Origin: Antedon bifida
Taxonomy: Eukaryota; Echinodermata; Crinoidea; Comatulida; Antedonidae
Assembly (NCBI GenBank): GCA_963402885.1
Contig: OY727099.1
Location: 13,318,001-13,382,000, forward strand
Direction of reading: 5' to 3'
DNA length: 64,000 nucleotides
Below are positions 14,101 to 26,100 of this stretch, one piece after another. The notes below the pieces were generated by a model. That model worked only from the letters and a program-made list of their open reading frames with translations. It was not told the DNA's origin and did no database searches. Positions within the stretch are counted from its first letter, which is position 1; each line of letters opens with the position of its first letter. The translations under genes were made by a program, and so were the position numbers.

Positions 14101-17100
14101 TAGTAATAAACCTACAGTATGGTCAAGTAGTAACCACAGCTGTGTTGAAGTTTACAAGTACAGTGCAAAAAGTTACATTACATACATTTGCCTTTTATGA
14201 AAATGAACTGAAAAAAAATGCCTGGAAGGCTAATATGCAATACACAATGCAATATGAAAACTAAATTAATTCATGGTTGATAAATTATCATCCCAGGGAA
14301 AATGAGAAAGTGTGCATATCATCATCTGAGCATCTATAGTTACCAGCTGAGCCCACACGAGTATGCTGTCAACGTGCATACTGTACAACAGACCATTTGT
14401 TTAAAATGGATCTGATATGTTTGCTTATTATTCTGATTATTGATTTTATTGGTTTTTATACTGATGACAAATAATATCAGTCTATTCTACAGTTAGATGT
14501 ATTGAGTACAAGTTAAAATGACCGTTTATGTTTACCGTATCAATAGATCAAATATCACAAATTACTCAATTTAGATTACACTTATTATAAACTATAGACT
14601 GTTTCCTAAAATTACACTTTCATGTCATGTACTCTGTATTTGTTTATACTTTTTTATTACTTACAAAGCAATTTAAATTATCAGAGTGTTAAAAAGTTGC
14701 TATCCAATCGGAATTTGGATTATACTACGAAAGTAGCAGTGGTCTATAGGATGTCTGCGTATCTTGAAAGATATCTCGAAACCGACCTCCCTTACCCATG
14801 GATCTGTCTCTGAATTTGGGCTGTTACATTTTGTGGGTCTGATAAAACATATATTTGTGTTATATAGAGCATAATGTATATACATTTCAAAAATGCAATT
14901 TTGTGAACAGTAAAAAATGCAATTACCGAAGTCAGATTAGAATTTATTAGATTCCTTTCTATTATTTATTTTATTCACCTTTGTCAAAGATAAAACCATA
15001 CAGGCATATACAGTAAATATACAATGAAACTGATAACTGTAGTTTGAGTGTGAGTAATACAATTAGGAAGTTTATAAATAATTAATTAAAAGATAGAATC
15101 TTTCAAAATGATGTCGCAACCAGGAAGCTACTGTATTCATTATCACCTATCAAGTTGGTGGTATACATTTAAACAATAGAAATATATACAAAGTAACTGG
15201 AATTTATCAATGATCAAACATAGTATATATCTAATTTTACATTAAAAAAAAGAATTGCATATTGCACAATGATACTACACCACAAAAACAGAAAAGCATT
15301 CTTATACAGGCTTTAAACACAAAATGGCACATAATGAAATGTGTGAATTTAAATATAAGAAAACTATAACATTTTAAAAGAAGATTTTAACATGAAAAAG
15401 GAGACTGAATATCAACTAAAATAAGATAATTAAAAAAATGATAATTGCTAAGCTTCAGAAAACGAAGGTTAAAAAATGCTTAAATTGAATTGTGGATATG
15501 ACAGATTTGTCAACAGTAAGCGTTTACAGTACTTTGTTGAGTACAGTAACACTTTAAATTTTATATCTAAAAATTTGATATCCTTTATATCCAAGGACAA
15601 TACTTACAATATGCCATCATCCTCCATCCAGTTTGTGAAAAATATAGTAGGCCTACCTGTAATATTATATGTATAGAATATTGTATAATACTCTAGTCTC
15701 AGTATTCCTATTTCAAAATTGGTTGACGAAACAAAAATAACAATTTAAATACCTTCATGAAATTAAATTATAGATAATGACAGTAAATATAGATGCATCC
15801 TCGCCTACCGCATATATATACAGAGAATGGCGAGCAGAACTGATGAAATCACTGATTGAACTTGTAATGCAATATCTAGCTCAATTGAAATCAATTTTGA
15901 TGACAAAGATTCAATTTACATGCGAATCGTTATGAGATCGGTGTGGGAATCTATTGATAATCATGCATGTGGTGTAGCTGCAGTGTGACGTATGATAATG
16001 CTGTTAAACACCAATACATCTGGTGTGCGGACACTCACCTAAGCAGGTTATATATAAAATCATAATGTACAACCCTGGGAAAATGTCGGTCATGGAGAAT
16101 CCCAAGGATAAAGATCATGGCTAGGTAGTAGGGGAAGGAATAATGTAAAGTATTATGGGCAAAAAAATCCACCAGATTCTCAGTGCTGAATAACATATGC
16201 ACATATGACAACATTAGTCCACTTTCAAGGGACAAATTCTATAATACAGCTCATCTCATGTGTATTACATGCATGTGATAATGCATCATGGATGTGTAGG
16301 TTAAGGATAAGCTTACATCTACCGTATGGTAGGATACAGGCGTTGCATGTAAAACACATAAGATGCTGTATTACAGAATTTGCCTATGAACAAATCTAAA
16401 TACAGTACCGAGAATCTGTTGAAAATTAAAGGAAATAATAAAATAATAAATTAAAACAAATTATTATTAGTCGCAATATACTGTAATGACATTTAAATAT
16501 TTCAATTTGTTTTCCCGATATACAACAGCATATAAAATTGATTACAATATATTGAGTAATAAAAAAAAAATAAATAAAAATCAAGACTCTAAAATGTTGA
16601 ACCTGAAGATTTAAATGCTCGATACTTACATTAAACTACTTTTCAGATAAAAGTATTTTTTTCAACGACTACGATAACTCTTTAAATGATCCCAGTAAAT
16701 CCACAATTTCATTGATCTAGTCCGAATTTCCTAAAGCTATAATACAACTAAAACAGAATGCTTCTATTGAAGAGTTTTTGTTGGACAATCTAAGTGTAAG
16801 TTGGACGTGAAAAATGCATTAACCACTTTGCGTGAGAGCTATACAAAGTGCACATGTGCAAAAACTTGACCTTGTGATAAACAGTGATAAGTGCTGTAAT
16901 TTCTAAAATTTTCAATACCAATTTACGATGCATTGTAGACTTTAGATGTGTTTTAATAAATATTGATTAAAGACTAATTAGAATATTCTGCGTAATAATC
17001 GACACATTTTCATCAGAATGTGTTAGTAATGACTTCCATTTGATAAATTGGAATCAGGTTTATGTTTTAATCACATAGTTCATCAGAATGTTAAGGCACA

Positions 17101-20100
17101 GATTAAATACATTCAATGTAACAAATGTGATGTACTATTGAGATTAGAATGTGGATTAACAATAAACCACCTGTGCTGTACCACCAGGCTACTTGCACAT
17201 ATACAGTAAATGATGAACACCAAGATTACGAAAATTCATTAGTTAATTCCAATTTTCAAAGCACTTTTAATCCTATGCATTGATCATATTTGACTTCACA
17301 GAAAACAATTAGCCCATATTAATATCACAGTCACGAACTATATTATCATTTATACTTAGGCCTAGCTGACTCACTGTATACTGTATTAACAATTGCACTA
17401 TGCCGCTTATCCATAAGATTATTTTTACAATTAAAAGATGGAAATAGTAAAGGAACTTAAGATTTTCCAAACAGGACCAGAATTTATTAATCTTTTCGCT
17501 TTAAAAGTAAAGATATTTAAGAAATGCTTAAGTGACGCTTTATTTATCAAACTACAGTAGTATTTTCTATCTTATGGAATCGATTTTGTAATCTATAGTA
17601 TAATTTAAGAAAAACAATTTGCTTAGGGTATTTTGAAAACTTACTTAAAGCAAACATCATTGACTTAAATTATAAACATTATTTTTGATAAATCACATTC
17701 ACAAACATTAAACAGCAATTTCAGTTTCAATTTCAAGATTTTCAGAAAGACACTATATTTCCAAACACTGTACTCCTATATTTATAATTATAATAATGTA
17801 ATTCATACAAAGAGGCAATTCCAATTCTTTATAATGTAGCTCAAAAATGTTAAAGCCATACTGTAATACATAATAATTAATTTATTAAAAACAATTAAAA
17901 TCATTGCATTGGTTAAAAATTGGGTATACACCTAATTTTTCTAAAGCTGAAATACCATACGAACTGAAATCAATTCTACCGATCTCAACCTATTGTTTCT
18001 AAAAGCAACTGTAACTCCAAATAGCAAAATGCTAAATGCTAATACTGTACTATAGTAAAATATTAAAACATGTGTTACTGTTACCACCTGAAATTAAACT
18101 TGTGATGGATGCTATCAATGTAATACATTCTTACCTTAAATTCCTCTATCATCATCACCACCAACCAATATGCTAATAAAGCAATATTGAAGATACTGAT
18201 ATCATATGAACACAAAATACACATTAACTCCACTGACGACCCCAAGGCATGTTTGCTATTGGTTTCAATATATTTCATATGTATGTGTTTTCTACGCTTC
18301 CCGATTTCGCTATATCTCTAAAGGTTAATGGTTCAATAATAACTATGGATATATGTTTTTGTAATATATTTTCCTTGCATACTTTGATATTTGCATCCAA
18401 GTGTAACAGTTGGAGACCAAACTGTTATTAGCTAACACAGACAGAAAACAAAGAAACAAACTATAACCACTATTCCATATGTTCCATAGAGTATCAGTAT
18501 CCAATAATTATAAAATCTATATGGATAATTTTCTTTCGATTGTCATCGTATCACAAAATACATTTTAATTGTATTTCCTGGTATGTAAACACACAATGTT
18601 ACAATATTATATTAGTATAGTTATATTATTAGATAACATTTAGTGAAAAACTTCACCTTCAATACAGTATTGCGATTGTATTATAATAAATTTTTTTTTT
18701 CATTAAATATACAAAACAATCTATGCAAAGCCAACCTGTTGTCTAAAATGTACAGGAGACATACAGAAACTGAATAAAAAAAAAACACCAAAAACACCAT
18801 AATTTCAAAAAACTTGCTTTTCAATAAAAGTTTGTGAACAAAGAAGGAGATCTGTACAAATTTGATTTCAGAGGCAGATTAGAGACAATTATTATTCTAT
18901 TATTTAAAAAAAAATATTCAGTTTACTATTTTATAGAGCAAAAGCATTTCTGTGCAATCCAGTTGAAACTTGAATTTCTACAATTTGTTTCCTATGATTA
19001 TTGGATGCAGGCCATCTAGCTGCCACATTACACAGTGCAGGTGTTGGAGGATTTGTCGGGACCAGGCTAAAGATCAAAGGAGTGCGTGTTGGAGGCTGTG
19101 AATTTCTCTTGATATATTGCCCCAGCTACAGTATATTCGGTTATTGGGAAATCAGAAAAAAAGCAAAAACCACTACATTATAAGGGTAATTGCCTCGGAG
19201 GAATTTTTCCCCTAACTGTATTTTTTCTGCACCACTGAAGAAACGCCCACTAGATATAAGCTGTTGGTCTTTTTCCTATTGAGTGTTTCCAAATAATCAA
19301 TTTTAAGTTAAATCAAACAAATTCATGATCACCCACCTGGTATTTCTATATGAACATCAATAATGATTTGGTCCATGTCAGAACCAATGACACGATATAC
19401 TGTTGGCACGCCATTGTTTACACAGTTTACGATAATATCCAGTAGATTTTCAGTGAGTTTCTCCCAGCGTTGATCAGTCCCCTCTAACACCAATGTATAT
19501 CCCTCAGCAAGGAGTCTGTAGAATCAAAAAATACAATTTGAATGATAAAAAAACAGTTTTATCAAAATCCAAAGGTCAAATTAAACATCCATCTAATTAA
19601 TAAGGAACAATATACAACTATTTTGAAGTACACTTGAAATGATGTAACATAAGCACCGTGAAATTCCCTACATTTGACACAAGCAGAGAGCAAAGTCAAT
19701 GAGAAGTGTGAAATGTGCGCCAGTTTGCTAGGCTACCCTCAGCAAAGTATACTTAAGGAATGGCTATTGTTATGTTTAACAATAGAGGTTTCTCATCTCT
19801 ATTCACAGGCAGGGCATCTTGAATAGAGGCAACACAAAGCATTGCTCAATCAACATAATCAAATGACCTTACACAGGTAATTTAGTACTTAACTCCTACA
19901 CTAAGAAATAAGTTAAGATACACTTCCAAGAAATAACAGTTTAAATTTAATATAACTATAGACATTGTTATAAGAACACATTAACACACTCGTGTTGAAA
20001 TTGCAAAAAAGGGGAGGGGGGGAGTGGGAAAGGAGCATTTATACTGACATACTTCTTTTACTCATTTTAGGAAATTAGTGAACAAACAAATCATGAATAA

Positions 20101-23100
20101 CATAGCAACTGTTAAGATATTATATTAAATATCTGTATGTTTGTTAAGCCACATTCAATGTTGGTCAAACTAGGCATTTCAGTCGGAAATGCCTGTTCAT
20201 TGGCACTGCCTTAGTTAGTTTTACCGAGAGCAACAAATACCAATAGTCATAAAATCAACTATTGAGGGCACTATATGACTTGGTTAGTTTAAAACCAACC
20301 TCTGATGTTCGCATTGGACAGCTCAATTAAACTATCTCAGTCATTCTTCGGTACTGTGCAACTTGGAAAAGTAGGAAAGTTATAAAAAGCAATTTGGTAC
20401 TGAAATTAGTCTGGTCAAACTGACCGGTCACTCGGATTATTGAGAACAAGACTTCAGAAATACAGTAGCTACATTATAGTAATGACATGGAGATAGTAGT
20501 CACAGTCAAAGTACATCGAATGAAATTGAAACTTTACTGTATCTAATATTAATATTATATTTAATATTTTAAACTTTTAGTTTCATTTAAGTAAAAATTT
20601 GAGGCTTTTTAGTTATAAATTTTTGTATCAAAGTCTATTTTTATATATTAAATTTATTTATTAAGCATACATTGTTATCTAAAACTCATCTTTAGTTATT
20701 TCCTGCAATATGTTCAATTGATTTTTATAGTAAACAAAGAAAAAAATATACAAAAAAACAAAGAATTAAATAATTTCAAATTTACTTAAATTGCCCAGTA
20801 GTAGGCCATAATAAATTTATAATCAAATAATATTAATTTTAAAAAAAACAAAGTGTAATGAATATAATCTTAGTATTAGTTATATAATATTTTTGTCGAT
20901 CACTGCCTTTCTATTAATATTATAACATTTACTTACATTAATTTAATACACTTTTGTAGACTTTATTAAACTAATGTACTAAGTGTAAATTATACAATGT
21001 TATGAAATTTAACAATATTATGAATACTGCCCCCTACAGTTTGGGATTTTACTAACTTTCATCTATTGACTATGTTTTCTAGTATACAGTAATAATAATA
21101 ATACAGTACCTGTATTCTATTAAATGTTTTTATTATCAATAAGGACTTATTTGTTTTGTGATGAAAAATATTTACAATAAATTTAAAACAGAAAGTAAAC
21201 TTAATATGTTAACATCAAAACAAACATGTACTAATCAATTATAATTGATACTAATGTTAGTTTTTAAGTTGTTTCTAATGTGTTCCTTTTCCTGATATCA
21301 ATTGTTGTATTATCATTGGATCTACTTATCGTGCTTAAGTTTATTCTATGGAAGTGAGTAACTTTATTAAAACTAAAAATAACCTATTCAAAGTCTGATT
21401 TAATTAATCTTCATTTTTTATGTTTTTCGGGGACAATACATCTTTAAGCACTGTAATTACATTTTAATTAAGATCAACTGGATCAGTAATAGACTGTTTC
21501 CATAAAAAAAAATTTGGGAGGTAAAGAATCATACAAAATGTAATTCAAATTCAAAAAGAATCCACAGGTGCTCTAAGGAGGTATCAAATGCTATTGAATA
21601 AGTGGCCATAAACAGGGAAGTTCAAATGTACATCAATTACCGTACTATAATTTTTTCCAAACCAAATGTTTTGTAGTTTTCACAGTTACACACTTTTGCG
21701 TGGGAGCGACATTAATTATTGTTTGACATCTATTATTATTCTATTCTAATCTTGACTGTAAATTTTAAATTAAAAAACATAAAAACTTGTTAGACAAATT
21801 AAGTAGTCAACAATTAATAAATTTTAAAAAAATCGAATAATGAAATTGAACACTTTATAGTTAGTAATTACATTATCTATTAATAAACAATACAAATTTT
21901 AAATTTCAAATATTATAACTTTTTATAGACATGTAGAGAAATGCAAGCAGACATAGAAACTGATAAATACATTAAGTCATTTTATTAATATACAGCACAC
22001 CATATTAGGCTAGTATATTCAGTATGTTAGAAAATAATAACAAGAATTATTATCAAAGAGAAAATATAAAACATGTAGTGAAACAGACAAGCTGTTACAA
22101 GTATCTTAGGCCCTGTTTCTGCTGCCAAGAAAATACCGTATTTTATACGGTATTTTTTGAATACCGTATTTATACCGTATTTTTTTGGCAGCAGAAACTG
22201 CGCTCATAAAAAAAATACCGTATTTTGTATACCGTATTTTCCCCACAAAATTTGTGGATAAAATACGGTATTTACAAATTTATACCGTATTTTTTGTACC
22301 CTTTTCTGCTGCCAATAAAAAATACCGTATATTTTTTGACCTGCGACATGAGGTCAACATCGTGTTTTTATTTTCTGTCGCTGTGAGCTGTTTTACACAC
22401 GTGTATAGATATATTCGGCGAAAATATGGAGCGAAGACGTCACAGTATTTACTATATAAATCTGTGTGGGGAAAAGGGGTGTGGGGAAGGAGGGGAAGTT
22501 AAATGTCCGGCCAACTAAAAGGTAATAAAAGGGACAACCACATTTATAAAGACATTTCTAAACAAATAAAGCAGGAGTACGGAATAGACTTGTCTCCAAA
22601 GCAAGTAAACTCAAAGCTGAAGAGCCTGCAAAAGCAGTACAACATTGCAAAAGACAATAACTCGGGGAGGGAACGAATTACTTGTCCCCATTACGATGTT
22701 TTCTGTGCTCTCACAACATCTCTATCACTAGGGCTAGCCTGTTGAAAGTGAGGCGTAAAACTTCCTTTATTGCGACTTTTAATTATCGACCAAATAAATG
22801 AATGGCAATTTGGGTAAAAAGGATGAAATTTAACACGACCACCCAAGAAGTATTGTTAGCAGAAACGGGGTACTGACAAATACGGTATAAAAAATACCGT
22901 ATTTTATACCGTATTTTTATACCGTATTTTGAGCAGTTGCAGCAGAAACAGGCCCATAGAGTAATGGTGATTTGAAACAAGAAGACCTGTATCATAACAA
23001 AAATATGTTTTTTTTACGCGTAATGAACACTGTGCAGGATATCTACAGAATACATTTTGACATTTATAACACACCTTGATTGTATTCTTACAATTTGATT

Positions 23101-26100
23101 GGTCAATTTCGCATCAAGTGTCACTTGTCACCTATCTAACGAAAAAGTGATATAAAATGGTGATAATTTATACGCTCTAATTCACGCTCTAATTCACGCT
23201 CAGCTTTCAGCTTTTTTGAGGATTTTTGCCACGCGACGTTGTTGACTTATCGCACTGGGAAATCAACTTGTTGTGGCGGCCAATATGCCTCTACCATCTT
23301 CTCACAATGGGTGTTGTATGCACCCAAATTACAAATTCTACAAATGGCACTGAATTTAAATTAAATTTAAATTAACATAATAATTAAAGTAATTCTACAA
23401 TTCGCACATATTTAAAACAACCTATTCTCTCATCATTATTCAATGCAAAATTACTGGTATACCCGTACTTATTTCTGTTTATTTTAGATTTATTTTAGTG
23501 GTATGTTTCCCCTATACAAATGTTACTTTACCTGGTACCGGTATATAGTAAGTTAGCAGGTATTTGATATTCATTGATTTTTACAGTTGGTAGGAGCGGG
23601 TCTAACGTCTTGAAATGCATCGGTCACGCAAATCAAGCAGAAAAAATGGTTATTACAGCATATAGTTTCAAAACAGAATTTACAAAGGACATCAATACTT
23701 TGGAAGAATCATTTTCAATAAAATTATCTATTTTTTGTCTTCTTAAAATCCTGTCCTGAAATGTTTATTCTATTTGTTTATTGTTGATTAAGTTTGTTTA
23801 TTTCAAAATTATTAAATACACAAGATATTAAAACCAAAATTGATAATGAAATAGTTGTGCATCATTCCATAAAGGAAGGCAAAACAATATAATAATCAAT
23901 CCTTTGTTTTTTAATTTGTGTTTATTGACATTTATTGTTAATGTTTAGCAATATTAATAAATAACAACAATAAACTGCTGTTTTAAATAATGAACTTATT
24001 GTTCTATACTAGAAAAACAAATTTTAGATTGATGAGGTAGAATTGTTTCTGCATGGACCTATTGTAGTATTAATTAAGGTCTGTGGTTTCTGTAACAATT
24101 TCTTGGAAATACACAGTTGTTTATAATTAAGCATTTTGTCTTTGTTTCTTTTAAACCAGGGAACAGATTTAATAAATACAGTATTTCTTATAATAACATG
24201 TCTCAGACCACCTTCTTTAACAACTCAATGGGTATATACACAGGCATGTACAGTGAATGCTTGTACTGTACCATAAAACAAATGTATAAAATTAAATCAC
24301 ATGGGGGTGGATTTTTGCTCTTTCAGTTAACCCTTCAAAGGTCGTAAAAGGTCAAATGAAAGTTTTCCACCAAACAAAATGTTTATAATTTATTATTTTA
24401 AAGATATTTATTGTTTTTGCATTCAATATTGATGATTCAAAATGAAACTTTTACACAACAAAATTTTTATGTATGAGGAATTTTGTGACTTTATTTTTTA
24501 GCCAATAAATTACATTATCTCTTTAAAAATACATGCAGAATTGAGTGTTTATATGTTCTTCTATTTATTTTCAATTACTTCAAAAGGAATATACTTCACA
24601 ATGGAAAGAATGGGTAGAAAAACAATATACATACAAGACAAACAATTCTTGATAAATAATTGTTAGATGAATTTCCGTGTTAGATAACTGTTATGGGTCT
24701 CTCTTCCTAAATGTTTTTATGGTATCACAGATGGCATGATATAGTACTTGTTTGTTTACTTGAAATTATTAGTGTATGTTCAGTACTGTATAAACTATAA
24801 TATAATTAAAATAAGTTAGTGGATTCTGTATCGCCAAAATAAACAAATTCAGAGAAACAAGTACGAATCAGAAAGCAAATTGTTATGGAGTTTACAGAAC
24901 AAAATACATTGAAATTAATAAAGATTGAAATAAAAAGGAATGTTAGTTAGAATAATAAGTTGTTGTTATTGAAGAAGATTGTCAGTCAATAATATATTGA
25001 TTAGTATTCTAGTATCTTCCTGGATCAATACAAAGTTATAAAGATGAAATACTAAAACACTTAATCAATAAAATACAATAGACAAATTAAATGTAAGAGA
25101 TAATTTATAGATATGTTAGTGGCTTATATTTTGTAGATCCAAAAGCAGCAAACAAAAATATTTATATTATTTTTTATAATAATTAAAACTTGAACATACT
25201 TAATTGTCCTATAAATGCAATCAAAAGATGACCATGAAATAAAAAACAAAATTATCACTTTTATTAAGCAAACAAAAAAGAAATTTAAATGTGACTTTTA
25301 TCATAAAATGATGTGTAAATAAAACAAAAGGTTAGATGGAAAATGAAAAGATAAACATCTTTTCATCAATTATGAATAAACAATGATAATAATAATAAAG
25401 TCAATATAAACATGATTTAGCAGTGAGAATGAAAATGAAACAGTTTAAGCTGAACTATGATTGTAAACATTAAATTTCAAAAGCATTATTTTTCATTTAT
25501 GATTCTTTACTAATAATAATATATAGTGAGCCCTCTTGAAATTACAATCAGAATCATTCACAAATAAAATAATACATAGATTAAAGTCATTGGAAACAAT
25601 TATTTTACCAGTTAGAAATAAAAAAGATATGAAATGAGAGACATCATGACAATACAGCGATCACAAAACATACAAAGCATTAAGAAACATAATTGGACCT
25701 CAAATTAAAGAACATTATTAGAAGTGAAATATAGAATTTGGGGTAGTACAGTACGAGATGAACAAAATAAAATGGGTGTGCCATACTTTCAGGAAACCGG
25801 TGGCTGAAGTGTTAATATTAAAGCTTTAAAATAACATAATCTATAGCCATGTCACTGCCATAAAACCTGCTTTGTAATTTCATGGATAAAGACTTTAAAC
25901 CATAGCTTATAATGAATGTATTCTGTCTGACCACACCCATAAGCGATATAATGATTACAATTAGATGACCATTTTGTTCATGAAAAGGTTAATTGGATGC
26001 ATCACACAAAAACAACACATATATTGAGAAAAATACATACAGTACAACATACATGCAACACAAATCTACAATCAAACATTTAATCAAACATATTTATTCC

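Noticed and set aside
19001-19183. Plus-strand ORF with GVGGFVGTRLKIKGVRVGG
   Set aside because: Protein-like at first sight, but there is no matching splice signal at its 3' side and no recognisable family; it may be a repeat fragment.
22185-22502. 105-codon plus-strand ORF
   Set aside because: It is the translation of taccgtat repeats (repeated Y-R-I-F), part of the transposon sub-terminus.
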